Origin: Hoeflea sp. BRH_c9
GTDB taxonomy: Bacteria > Pseudomonadota > Alphaproteobacteria > Rhizobiales > Rhizobiaceae
Direction of reading: 5' to 3'
NCBI GenBank assembly: GCA_000961635.1
Contig: LADQ01000080.1
Span: forward strand, 1-33,646
Length of the DNA stretch: 33,646 nt
The notes beneath the pieces are model-generated. The model was given only the letters and a program-made list of their open reading frames with translations, did no database searches and was not told the origin of the DNA. Positions 7,701 through 16,068 of this stretch are shown in pieces. Within the stretch, counting starts at the first letter, position 1, and every line of letters begins with the position of its first letter. A program made the position numbers and the translations under genes.

Positions 7701-9013
7701 GAGGCCGCATCCAGGATGCCGATCTCGGCTCCGGCGAGCGGAACATTCGCCAGGCCCGACGAAATGTGACGCGAAACCACCTGAAACGAAACGGCGACAT
7801 CGAGCCGGTCGATGCAGGTATCGGGGGCGCTGCCGGCTTCGAACACCGCCACATCGATCGCATAGGCGCCCGACGGCAAGAAGGGCAGACGAAATTCGAA
7901 ACTCATCGATCCCGATTCCGGGGCTTCTGCGGCGGGTCCGGCTTCCTCGAACGCGTCGAAAACGCCTGAGCTGTCGCGATAGGCCACGATCTGGCTCATC
8001 GGATCGCGCAATGCGAAAGCGGCGCATGGGGACTTCGCGCCGACGCTCCATTCGATGCAGAGCGTCAGCATCTCGCCACCGGCCAACATCGTGGCGTCGC
8101 TGCCGCCCCTGGTCAGGCTGACCCGCGCGATGGCCCCTTGCCGCAACCGCCTGCAATCGCTGTCGAAGTCGTGCCAAGACCCGCCGCTTGCGCTCTCGCC
8201 GGGCCCGGATTCGGCTGAGGGATCCAGAGGCAGCGCTTCCGGCCCCAGACCACCGCTCGACAGGAATTCCGCGCCCTCGTCTGCGGTGCGCGCGGTGGCG
8301 CGGTGATAGGCATGGACAACTTCCTTGGGATGGCCGGCGGCCGCGATGGCGCCATCGTCGATCCAGAAGGCGCGGTTGCACAAGGCCAGCACTGCGGCTT
8401 CATTGTGGGAGACGAACAGCACAATCCTGTCGCGGGCGAAATTGCGCAGGAACCGCATCGATTTCTGCTGGAACCGCACATCCCCGACGCCGAGAATTTC
8501 ATCCACGATCAGAATATCGGCGTCGCAATGGGCGCAGACGGAAAAGGCCAGCCGGGCGAACATACCGCTGGAATACTCGCGCGTTGGCCGATCCATGAAA
8601 TCGCCGACGCCGGAAAATTCGATGATCGCCGGCATCTTTTCGCCTATCTGGCGCGGACTCAGCCCGTAGGCGGCGGCGCACAGCCGGGCATTCTCGAGAC
8701 CGGTGAAATCCGGATTGAACCCGGCGCCGAGTTCCAGAAGGGCGGCGACGCGGCCGACAATTTCGAGCGTGCCCGTCGAGGGCGACCTGGTGCCCGCCAG
8801 GATTTCCAGAAGCGTCGACTTTCCGGCGCCGTTGCGCCCGATGATGCCTATAAAATCGCCGGGCCGCGCCTCCATGCTGAAATCGCGCAACGCCCATTTC
8901 TGCCTGGGCGCATGACGTCCGAACATCACCGCGCTCAGCGCCGCCGTCGGACGGTCATGCAAATCATAGACCTTGCCAAGGTCGCGCGCGCTGATCCGGA
9001 TCTCAGATGACAT
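7697..9013 (-). CDS. wzt: Wzt-type polysaccharide ABC exporter ATPase (first paralogue)
   Basis: A 438-residue ATPase with Walker A GRNGAGKS at about 59-66, ELGAGF at 94-99, YSSGM at 147-151 and LIVDEILGVGD at about 168-178. It also carries a C-terminal Wzt_C-like domain, but the two C-terminal regions differ clearly while the ATPase domains are close. This suggests an old duplication with different ligand binding. The ATG at 9013 overlaps the end of wzm by 11 bases; a TTG six bases further upstream is possible. It would energise export of a lipid-linked glycan across the inner membrane. The linker between domains (about 245-285) is rich in Gly, Ala and Ser and looks flexible. Confidence 0.88.
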   Translation of the reverse strand: MSSEIRISARDLGKVYDLHDRPTAALSAVMFGRHAPRQKWALRDFSMEARPGDFIGIIGRNGAGKSTLLEILAGTRSPSTGTLEIVGRVAALLELGAGFNPDFTGLENARLCAAAYGLSPRQIGEKMPAIIEFSGVGDFMDRPTREYSSGMFARLAFSVCAHCDADILIVDEILGVGDVRFQQKSMRFLRNFARDRIVLFVSHNEAAVLALCNRAFWIDDGAIAAAGHPKEVVHAYHRATARTADEGAEFLSSGGLGPEALPLDPSAESGPGESASGGSWHDFDSDCRRLRQGAIARVSLTRGGSDATMLAGGEMLTLCIEWSVGAKSPCAAFALRDPMSQIVAYRDSSGVFDAFEEAGPAAEAPESGSMSFEFRLPFLPSGAYAIDVAVFEAGSAPDTCIDRLDVAVSFQVVSRHISSGLANVPLAGAEIGILDAAS

Positions 9014-9809
9014 CGGCAAACCCTGTGCGGGCCCTTTGGAAAAAGCCGAACCCTGCGGAAAACACGGCGATCGCCGCGACCCAGTAGAGCGCGTATCCCT
9101 GCCAATCGATTCCCTGATTGAAAAACAGCAGACCGCGCAGCGTTTCCAGGACCCATGTCAGTGGGTTGGCCCAGAACAGGGCGCGAAAATTTTCCGGCAC
9201 CTGTTCAACCGAGTAGAAGATGGGGCTGACGAACATCAGCACCGGCCCGATGGCCAGCAGCAGTTGGTTGAGGTCGCGAACATAGGTCCCCACGGCGGAG
9301 ATGAACCAGGCCAGCCCGGCGCACAGCACGACGAGAGGCGCGATCACCAGCGGAGCAGCCAGCATCCCGACCGGAAACCGGCCGAGGACCAGCACCAGGA
9401 ACACGGTCAGCAGCGTGGCGCTCGCCGCGAGCTTGAAGGCTGCGGTTCCGACCAGGATCCAGTCGAGAACCTCGACGGGGAAGACGATCTTGGTCACATA
9501 TGTCTTGTTGGCCCGTATGTATTCCGGTGCGCGGGTGATGATCTCCATGAAAAAGCTGAACACCATCAGGCCGGTGAAGTAGATCAGGGGCACTTCCAGC
9601 GAGGAATCGGTCTTCGACACCCACGCCGACTGGAGCACGACACCGAACACAAAGGTGTAAATCGCCACCAGAACCAGCGGCGTCAGGATGATCCAGCCGA
9701 TCCCCAGGACGCTGCCGCGGACGCTGGACTGGATGTCACGCAACAGCAATTGCCAGAACAGCTCGCGATTGGAAAAAAGGGGCCGAAAAGGAGCAAACAG
9801 CCTTGTCAT
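9003..9809 (-). CDS. wzm: Wzm-type ABC-2 polysaccharide exporter permease
   Basis: A 268-residue permease with about six TM segments. It starts MTRLFAPFRPLFSNRELFWQLLLRDI, the amphipathic interface helix usual in Wzm/KpsM/TagG proteins. The segment VSPIFYSVEQVPENFR followed by NPLTWVLETLRGLLFF is the typical C-terminal family hallmark. The ATG at 9809 was chosen because the family homology begins there; the in-frame extension to 10226 runs antisense through the divergent glycosyltransferase gene. The gene heads a minus-strand run with two Wzt ATPases, Ino1 and LptBFG-like genes. It should flip a completed lipid-linked oligo- or polysaccharide into the periplasm. No polymerase or ligase is visible, so the glycan may be short. 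Confidence 0.9.
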   Translation of the reverse strand: MTRLFAPFRPLFSNRELFWQLLLRDIQSSVRGSVLGIGWIILTPLVLVAIYTFVFGVVLQSAWVSKTDSSLEVPLIYFTGLMVFSFFMEIITRAPEYIRANKTYVTKIVFPVEVLDWILVGTAAFKLAASATLLTVFLVLVLGRFPVGMLAAPLVIAPLVVLCAGLAWFISAVGTYVRDLNQLLLAIGPVLMFVSPIFYSVEQVPENFRALFWANPLTWVLETLRGLLFFNQGIDWQGYALYWVAAIAVFSAGFGFFQRARTGFADVI

Positions 9810-9930
9810 GCAAAACCCTGTCTGTACGACATCAACACGCGCAATCCGGCACCCCGAGGGCTCGCGGTTATCACCCGGGCTCCCCGTCCTCTTATCACTT
9901 CGCGCGGGTTTTATCAGGTTAGTCTTGTGA

Positions 9931-11268
9931 ATGGAAATTACATTCCGTATGGCTGGTGAATTCGGGGCGTGGATCAGTTGCATGGAAGTCGGACGGAGAC
10001 AGAAACGTATCTGGATCGATACCGATGATTTTATACGCATGTTCGACTGGGCGATCACACCGACCGGCATCGGGCGCGTGCAGATGGAACTGGTGCCGCG
10101 ACTGGCGCAGGCTTTCCCGGACCGGGTGTCGCTATGCCGGATCGGTCGGGCGGGCCAACCGGTAACGGCCGTCAGGCTTGATGAGATCGACCGGCTTGTC
10201 CGGGGCAATGAGTTCTGTCTTACCAACGGGCGCGAGCGCCGGTCGCTGGTGCGACTGGTGCAAACCGGACGGTTTGCCGCACGCTACGCCGAAGCGTTTG
10301 CCGCCGCATTGACCGGCAACAGGGCCGCCCGGGAATTCGCGAACAAAGTCAGGCCAGGGGATGTGATCGTCAATTTCGGCGCATCCTGGGAGCATCCCGA
10401 TTTCGACCGGGAGATACTCAAGCTGAAGGCCAGCCACGGGGTGCGGTTCGCCTTGCTGGTTCACGACATATTGCCGGTCACCCATCCGCAATTCGTGTCT
10501 CCTGACCACATTCCCAATTTCAAGCGCTGGCTCGAGGGCATGTCGCGGTCCTGGGATCTGGTCATGACGCCGTCGCATGCGTCGGCGAATGCCTTGACCG
10601 GATATCTCAAGGAACAGGGTTTGCCGGTGCCTCCCATCCATCCCATTCCCTTTGGCGCCGGATTTCGCCCTTCGGTCCAACGGACCGCGCCGCGCCGGCA
10701 GATCGAGGAGCCTTACGTTCTGTATGTGTCGACGATCGAAGTGCGCAAGAACCACATGCTTCTGGCGCGGGTATGGAAGAGGCTGATCGCCAAACACGGA
10801 GCCGGGAATGTCCCGACCTTGGCCTTCGCCGGCAAACTCGGCTGGGAAATCGACGACCTGCGCGCCGAGATGGCGGAGACCGCACATCTTGGCGGCAAGA
10901 TCCGCATTCTCGAATATCTATCGGATGCCGAGATCCGCATGGCCTATGATGACTGCCTGTTCACAGCCTTCCCCAGCCTGTGCGAAGGCTGGGGCCTGCC
11001 GGTTTCCGAGAGCCTGGCTCACGGAAAGTTCTGCGTCGCCTCCAATGCGACATCGATTCCCGAGGCCGGCGGACGGTTTGTCGATTATTTCAATCCGGGC
11101 GACGAGGACCACGCCTTCGAACTGATCGAGCGGGCGATTTTCGATACGGCCTATCGCAAGAACCGCGAGAATGAAATCATCCAGAACTACGCCCGGACGA
11201 CATGGATGCAGACGGCGGAGGCCGTCGCCGCGATGCTGACATGCGCGGAAAGGGTCGCGGCGCAGTGA
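9931..11268 (+). CDS. GT4-family glycosyltransferase
   Basis: A GT-B fold, retaining glycosyltransferase of up to 445 residues. The C-terminal donor-binding half carries STIEVRKNH at about 267-275 and the EX7E motif as EGWGLPVSE at 352-360. The N-terminal half has WAITPTGIGRVQMEL, a glycine-rich acceptor-side motif of this family. Real homology seems to start at RIWIDTDDF, so the ATG at 9982 (MEVGRRQKR) may be the true start; neither ATG has a clear ribosome site. It would add one sugar, often mannose or glucose type, to a lipid or glycan acceptor at the inner membrane. It is the only glycosyltransferase in the window, divergent from wzm, and its stop overlaps the start of a lipid kinase gene, so the acceptor may be a lipid. 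Confidence 0.88.
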   Translation: MEITFRMAGEFGAWISCMEVGRRQKRIWIDTDDFIRMFDWAITPTGIGRVQMELVPRLAQAFPDRVSLCRIGRAGQPVTAVRLDEIDRLVRGNEFCLTNGRERRSLVRLVQTGRFAARYAEAFAAALTGNRAAREFANKVRPGDVIVNFGASWEHPDFDREILKLKASHGVRFALLVHDILPVTHPQFVSPDHIPNFKRWLEGMSRSWDLVMTPSHASANALTGYLKEQGLPVPPIHPIPFGAGFRPSVQRTAPRRQIEEPYVLYVSTIEVRKNHMLLARVWKRLIAKHGAGNVPTLAFAGKLGWEIDDLRAEMAETAHLGGKIRILEYLSDAEIRMAYDDCLFTAFPSLCEGWGLPVSESLAHGKFCVASNATSIPEAGGRFVDYFNPGDEDHAFELIERAIFDTAYRKNRENEIIQNYARTTWMQTAEAVAAMLTCAERVAAQ

Positions 11269-12200
11269 GAACCCTGGTCATCGTCAACCCCACGGCGGGC
11301 AGCGGCAAGGCAGCCGCGCGATGGCCCTCGATCGCCGCGCAACTGACCCGTGCGACAGGTCGCTTCAACCATGTTTTCACCGAAGCGCCGAACCACGCGA
11401 CAGCGCTTGCCAGCCGGGCCGCCCGGGAAGGCATGGAGCGGATCATCGCCGTTGGCGGCGACGGCACCGCCAATGAAGTGGCCAATGGCATTCTCGCCTG
11501 CCGCGACACTGACGCGGAACTGCCGCGGCTGGGCGTAATCCCGTGCGGGACAGGATCGGATTTCTGCCGGTCCCTGGGCCTGAAACCGGATTCCGCGGCG
11601 GCCGTCGCGCGCATTGCCTCCGGCGCCACGCGCATGATCGACGTCGGCCTCGCGCAGTATACCTGCATGTCGGGCGCCGTTGTGCCTCGCCATTTCATCA
11701 ACATTGCCACGTTCGGCTTGTCCGGGCAGATCTCCTGCAATCTCAACAACCGCGTCAAGGCCTCGGTGCTGCCCGGTCCGGTGCGCTATCTGACAGGGAC
11801 ATTGCGTGCGCTCGCCAGTTACCGACCGCCGCGCATGCGCATCACGATTGACGGCAAGGCCATCGAGCGCGGCGTCTATTTCGCCGCAGTTGCCAATGCA
11901 CGGTATTTCGGCGGCGGCATGCACATCGCACCGGCCGCCCTGCTTGACGACGGTTTGTTCGACGTCGTCATTCTCGACGCCATTTCAAAATGGCAGCTGG
12001 CCCGCAAGATCGGCGGAGTCTATCGCGGCACGCATGTCAACGAACCCGAAATCACGCTCTTGCGCGGCAGCCATGTCGTCGCGGAGATGGTGATCGGCGA
12101 GGACGCCACGATGGGCCTGCTGGATCTCGACGGCGAACATCCCGGCATGCTGCGCGCCGAGTTCCGCGTCCTGCCCAGGGCGTTGCGCCTTTCGATGTAG
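11265..12200 (+). CDS. Diacylglycerol/sphingoid-type lipid kinase (DagK/YegS family)
   Basis: A 311-residue soluble or membrane-associated kinase. The N-terminal nucleotide site shows VNPTAGSGKAAARW, GGDGTANEVANG (about 64-74) and PCGTGSDFCRSLG (about 93-105), the family hallmark being GTGNDFA, here with Ser for Asn. The C-terminal beta-sandwich includes NARYFGGGMHIAPAALLDDG, also diagnostic. The start is GTG at 11265, overlapping the glycosyltransferase stop (GTGA), which gives translational coupling. The upstream in-frame ATG at 11202 would overlap the previous gene by 67 bases. Members phosphorylate diacylglycerol, undecaprenol, sphingoid bases or ceramide; a bacterial ceramide kinase in Caulobacter belongs to this broad family. 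The lipid here is not decidable from sequence. Confidence 0.9.
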   Translation: MRTLVIVNPTAGSGKAAARWPSIAAQLTRATGRFNHVFTEAPNHATALASRAAREGMERIIAVGGDGTANEVANGILACRDTDAELPRLGVIPCGTGSDFCRSLGLKPDSAAAVARIASGATRMIDVGLAQYTCMSGAVVPRHFINIATFGLSGQISCNLNNRVKASVLPGPVRYLTGTLRALASYRPPRMRITIDGKAIERGVYFAAVANARYFGGGMHIAPAALLDDGLFDVVILDAISKWQLARKIGGVYRGTHVNEPEITLLRGSHVVAEMVIGEDATMGLLDLDGEHPGMLRAEFRVLPRALRLSM

Positions 12201-12508
12201 CGTCAGCAGGGCGACAGCGGGCTGGCCGGTGCGCGCCGTTGATTGATCAACAGAAAGCGCGCGGCTTCCAGGCCTCCCAAGGCCAGGATGACGTGCCCGG
12301 CTTCAATCGAGAACCGGCGCCCGCCCGGCCCGCTGAAGTGAGTCGCCGCACCAGTCCCCCGCAAGTCACTCTTGGCGGCTTCGGTTAGGACAACGGCTTT
12401 TTCACCTTAGCGGTCCATTTCTTTTATATCCTATGTCGCTTGTGATCCAGACCCTGTGTTGCGCCAGTTCCCGGGAACCCGCTTGCTGTTGGTGTTTTCG
12501 CCCGCTCT
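12201..12508. other. Intergenic region between convergent genes
   Basis: About 308 bases separate the lipid kinase and the phosphoethanolamine-transferase-like gene. No plausible coding frame with a ribosome site was found. Small palindromes occur (for example GGCCT/AGGCC near 12268 and CCCGGG near 12474) but none forms a convincing stem followed by a T-run, so no terminator is called. Confidence 0.4.
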
Positions 12509-14209
12509 TCAATAGCGCTCGACCGTGCCGTCTGTCGTTAGGAAAAGCCGGTCATGCGGTTTGAATGCCCGGTTGAAGAAACTTGCCGCCGGATCGAGAT
12601 CAGGGACCGAAATGCCGGCCAGATCCAGCATGCTGGCCGCGAGGTCCGCCGTCGTGACCGGTTTGCGGGCGTTGATGCCGATGGCTTCAACGCGATCCTT
12701 CCCGGCGTCACGGGTCAAACCCGGCAGCCAGACCAGAAGCGGGATCTGACCGTCTTGGCGGCGGAACCCCTTGAAGCCATGTCCCTTTTGCATTTGCTCG
12801 TCATCATAAAGGCGCTGGCCATGGTCGGAGAAAAAAACCACTGAACCATGGGACCCGGCGGCGTCATGACGCCGGATGATCTCGGAAAGCAACCAGTCGG
12901 TATAAAGGATTGTCCGGTCATACTGATCGATCACCTCGGCTTCCGTCTCGCCGATACCCTTGTAGGCATGGGCTTGCCGGACCGGAATGTCCGGCTTGCC
13001 CAGCATCATTCCCTCCGGATAGCGCTGCGGGTAATTGGTGTGGCTTCCAAGCGTATGTAGGATGATCAGCTTGCGCGGTGCGTCATCCTTGAGCGCGCGT
13101 TCAAGCTCCGGCAGCATTTCGCCATCCAGAACCGTGTTCCAGAACCCGTAATTGGTTGGAACGACCACGTCGGCCTCGCCCATGATCAAGGCAAGCTGGT
13201 TGCCGACCGCGTTGCGATGGGTGCCCTGATTGGAGATCCACCAGGACTTGTAGCCAGCTTCGCGGAAGGCGGTCACAAACGAACGGGTCTCGTAGAAACG
13301 GTCTGGCGTTTCAGGTGTGGCAAAGGAAAACGACAGAGGCAGGCTGCGGCTGGTTGTCGAGGCCGGGCTGGCGGCGTCGAGGAACACATACAGCCCCTCC
13401 AGATCCGTTAGGCGGGGATTGGTAGGCCGTTGATAGCCGTAAAGGCTCCAGTTGGCGGAGCGGGAGGATTCCCCTATCACTACGATGTGGGTCTCTGCTT
13501 CGGGCCGCCCGGGTTCCAACCTGGCGCCAAACAGATGGCGATTGCGTATGCCCCCAAGCTCCTCCAGTTCCTTCCGTTCGCCCAATGCGGCGAGGAGACC
13601 CGACAAAGTGTGCGTCAGCGGATTGACTCCAAGGCTTGCCGCCAATTGGTCGGCGATCCGGGTCGGCAGAATGACGTCGCGCTTGCTGCCGGCGACCGCA
13701 AGACTTGCAGTCAGCATCACCGTGGGCAGCAAGACGGCAATCACGGCCATCATCAGCTTCTGACGAAAGGGAAACCTGTCCAGCCGCATCTTGGCGAAGG
13801 CCAGCACGACAAAGAGGAGAAGGACCAGCATGCCTCCCGCAATAACTTCGGCATGGCTTCCCACGAACTCGCGCGCCTCCGCGGGATTGACATAGAGAAC
13901 CGACTCCAACGCTCCCAGCGAAACCAGTCCCCCGAAAGCCATTATGTGCACAATATCGATCAGGTTCATGATCAAAACCGGAACAGCAATCGCCAGAACC
14001 AGGAAAACCGGCTTGATCATCAGGCAAAGGGCGAAGAAGAAACTGACCGAGACCGCAAGCGACAGCAGATTTGTCAGGTCCGGATACTTCCAGACATAGA
14101 TCGCCGAAGGTGCGGCAAGAAACACGGCCAGAAACAGGCAGACCGCCATGAATGGCAGCCAATACCCGATCTTGGCCCATCCAGAATACGGACAAGCTGT
14201 GTTCCGCAA
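12509..14209 (-). CDS. Phosphoethanolamine-transferase-like membrane enzyme (sulfatase fold)
   Basis: A 566-residue protein with about five TM segments in the first 175 residues and a periplasmic alkaline-phosphatase-fold domain. Metal and catalytic positions match EptA/OpgE: VVIGESSRSANWSLYGY (Glu at about 247), the nucleophile region ASTTSRSLPLSFSF (Thr at about 285 or 286), SDHGQRLYDD (Asp462, His463) and GHGF (His about 477). Such enzymes move a phosphoethanolamine or phosphoglycerol group from a phospholipid to lipid A, glycans or other lipids. No ATG lies near the N-terminus. TTG at 14209 is used: an in-frame stop lies just upstream and an AGGGGA stretch is close by. Its proximity to lipid-export genes suggests head-group decoration of the same product. 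Exact donor and acceptor are unknown. Confidence 0.83.
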   Translation of the reverse strand: MRNTACPYSGWAKIGYWLPFMAVCLFLAVFLAAPSAIYVWKYPDLTNLLSLAVSVSFFFALCLMIKPVFLVLAIAVPVLIMNLIDIVHIMAFGGLVSLGALESVLYVNPAEAREFVGSHAEVIAGGMLVLLLFVVLAFAKMRLDRFPFRQKLMMAVIAVLLPTVMLTASLAVAGSKRDVILPTRIADQLAASLGVNPLTHTLSGLLAALGERKELEELGGIRNRHLFGARLEPGRPEAETHIVVIGESSRSANWSLYGYQRPTNPRLTDLEGLYVFLDAASPASTTSRSLPLSFSFATPETPDRFYETRSFVTAFREAGYKSWWISNQGTHRNAVGNQLALIMGEADVVVPTNYGFWNTVLDGEMLPELERALKDDAPRKLIILHTLGSHTNYPQRYPEGMMLGKPDIPVRQAHAYKGIGETEAEVIDQYDRTILYTDWLLSEIIRRHDAAGSHGSVVFFSDHGQRLYDDEQMQKGHGFKGFRRQDGQIPLLVWLPGLTRDAGKDRVEAIGINARKPVTTADLAASMLDLAGISVPDLDPAASFFNRAFKPHDRLFLTTDGTVERY

Positions 14210-14541
14210 AGTCCCCTATCTCCATGCCAAGGCTAGAGTATCCTGCGTTGAGGCGGAACCGCCCGGCGCAGACAAGACACCCTAGATTCAAAGAGTTAGA
14301 ACATCCTTTGTGCCTCCAAGTGGACGCACGGCGCTCTAGATTATGACCGTCTGGCGTCAGATAAGCAGGTGCGCGAGAAAACTGTCAACCGGCATTCCCA
14401 ATTTGGATCGCCTTGTGCCATTAGAGACTACCACCCATCCGGAAGGAAGCTCCTGGCGCCATGTTGATCTGGCGCCATGTCCTGTGGCGCTGACTTGCGC
14501 CGGCCGGTTATTGCAACGCCGCGATGCGATCGAATTCGCGG
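14210..14541. other. Intergenic region with possible dispersed repeat fragment
   Basis: This 332-base gap separates the transferase start from the end of the next minus-strand gene. No gene is evident. The stretch at about 14282-14310 (CTAGATTCAAAGAGTTAGAA and on) resembles an intergenic sequence I recall from rhizobial genomes, which is memory and not a search result. An 11-base direct repeat follows at 14454-14480. A promoter for the transferase should lie here but no clear hexamers were seen. Confidence 0.4.
14454..14480. repeat. Short direct repeat of TGGCGCCATGT
   Basis: Eleven identical bases at 14454-14464 and 14470-14480, with the starts 16 bases apart, each containing the palindrome GGCGCC. 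It could be a paired protein-binding site or chance. No gene depends on it directly, although it lies upstream of the minus-strand transferase gene at a distance of about 250 bases. Confidence 0.4.
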
Positions 14542-16068
14542 TCACAGGGTAGACAGGGTCGCTGCAACCAATTCAACGACCTGCTCCAGCTCGCCGCTGG
14601 TGTTGATTTGGGTCCAGGTCACAGGCCCGGTCCCACGCTTGAGTTGCGCGTGCAACACATCGGCATCCGCATCGGAGGCGTCTGCCGTGCGGGTGGCGAT
14701 ACGGCGTTCGAGCGTGGCAGGATCGGAATTCAACCAGATGCCGTCGAACGGGACGCGCAAACGCGCGGCAAGTTCAGCGACGGCTTCGCGATCAGCCTCG
14801 GAGAGGAAGGTTGCGTCGATGATGACGCTGTGCCGGGCAAGCAGGATCTGCTCCGCCTCCTCCAATAACCGGGCGTAGATATTCCTGTTGGCTTCGGACC
14901 GATACGCTTCTTCGGGCAGCCGGTCCAATGGCTCGACACCAAACACCGCCTTGCGCTCCAGATCGCTGCGCAGGTGGACAGCTCCGGGAGACGGTCCCAG
15001 GCTCGGAGCGATACGAACGGCAATGGTGGTCTTGCCAGAACCGGAGAGTCCCCCGACAGCCACCAGCCTTGGCGGCAAGGGGGTGAGGAAATCAATGGCC
15101 TGCTCAAGATAACTCCGTGCGTCACGGGCGATATCGCCGGCGACAGCGCCGGACATGGTTTGCACCGCAACCATGGAGCGGATCGCGGCGCGAATGCTCA
15201 AGAACAGCGGCAAAGTGGCGAGCCCGGCGAAATCCCGCGATTTCAAAAGATAGCTGTTCTGCAAGACATTGGCCTGCCCGGTCAGTCCCCGGTGCAGCAG
15301 GTCCATCACCAGGAAGGCGAAATCGTAAAAGACATCGCATGTCCCGAGCCGTTCGTCGAACTCGAGCGCGTCAAAGGGCACCGGCTGGCCCTCAATCAAG
15401 ACCAGGTTTTTCAGATGCAGATCGCTGTGGCACCGGCGCACGCGCCCTTCGCCGGACCGTTGCGATAGAAGTGAAGCGATGTCACTGAAAATTCGATCCG
15501 TTCGCCTGAAATACACCGCCAGCCTTTGCTGGCCCAGGGTCGTTTCCATGCAGGCAAAGGCCTCACGCAATTCTTCGATGATCTCGCCAATCAGAACCGC
15601 GCCATCGGACGGGCGCCTCTCGGCGGCGGCGTGGAGATCGGCGATGACGTGGCCCAGCCTTTCGGCAAGATCGTTCGTCAGTTTTCCGGCGTCGGCGATA
15701 CAGGTCAACTCGTCCTCGCGGCGAAACCTGTGCATCCGCAGGGCATATTCCACCGGTTTTCCCTTGCCGTCCAGGGCGAGCCGGCCTGGCCCCTCGCGGG
15801 TGATCTTCACCACCCGATCATAGATCGCAGGCGCCGCCGGGGCGTTCAGGGCGAGTTCATGCGCGATAACCTTCCGGCGGGCATCGAGGGTGCTGAAGTC
15901 GAGGTAGTTGTATTTCACCGCGCGCTTGATCTTGAACGCCCAATTGCCGGCGAGAAACACGTAAGCCGAGTGCGTTGTGATCATTTCGACCGGTGCATCG
16001 ACCCCAAAGGTTTCCGGATCGCTTAGAAATTTCACAACTTCCGTCTGATCGCCCGGATCTGAATTCAT
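14542..16068 (-). CDS. Fused aminoglycoside-phosphotransferase-like and P-loop kinase protein
   Basis: A 507-residue protein with two domains. The first (about 25-300) has a protein-kinase-like APH fold: AYVFLAGNWAFKIKRAVKYNYLDFS holds the nucleotide Lys, HSDLHLKN at 214-221 is the catalytic loop, and FDALEFDE the metal-binding Asp segment. The second (about 335-507) is a P-loop small-molecule kinase with Walker A GGLSGSGKTT at 339-348 and a Zeta-toxin/gluconate-kinase-like body. This architecture is widespread in proteobacteria and its substrates are unknown; the APH name does not imply drug resistance. ATG at 16068 is preferred over an in-frame upstream start at 16119 because conserved sequence begins soon after. 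It stands alone, with large gaps on both sides. Confidence 0.85.
   Translation of the reverse strand: MNSDPGDQTEVVKFLSDPETFGVDAPVEMITTHSAYVFLAGNWAFKIKRAVKYNYLDFSTLDARRKVIAHELALNAPAAPAIYDRVVKITREGPGRLALDGKGKPVEYALRMHRFRREDELTCIADAGKLTNDLAERLGHVIADLHAAAERRPSDGAVLIGEIIEELREAFACMETTLGQQRLAVYFRRTDRIFSDIASLLSQRSGEGRVRRCHSDLHLKNLVLIEGQPVPFDALEFDERLGTCDVFYDFAFLVMDLLHRGLTGQANVLQNSYLLKSRDFAGLATLPLFLSIRAAIRSMVAVQTMSGAVAGDIARDARSYLEQAIDFLTPLPPRLVAVGGLSGSGKTTIAVRIAPSLGPSPGAVHLRSDLERKAVFGVEPLDRLPEEAYRSEANRNIYARLLEEAEQILLARHSVIIDATFLSEADREAVAELAARLRVPFDGIWLNSDPATLERRIATRTADASDADADVLHAQLKRGTGPVTWTQINTSGELEQVVELVAATLSTL

Noticed and set aside
6366-8381. Extended 671-codon reading of the second wzt gene
   Set aside because: The first 227 codons overlap the first wzt gene in another frame; the ATGA overlap at 7700 gives a normal Wzt start.
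8973-9959. Plus-strand open frame of 328 codons, rich in Gln, His and Asp
   Set aside because: Antisense to wzm; its composition is the mirror of hydrophobic codons.
14357-14545. Small minus-strand frame of 62 codons between the transferase and kinase genes
   Set aside because: No ribosome site, no recognisable motif, and it contains the short direct repeat.
14542-16068. Antibiotic resistance gene, from the aminoglycoside phosphotransferase-like domain
   Set aside because: The fused P-loop kinase architecture is a common housekeeping-type family and does not indicate drug inactivation.
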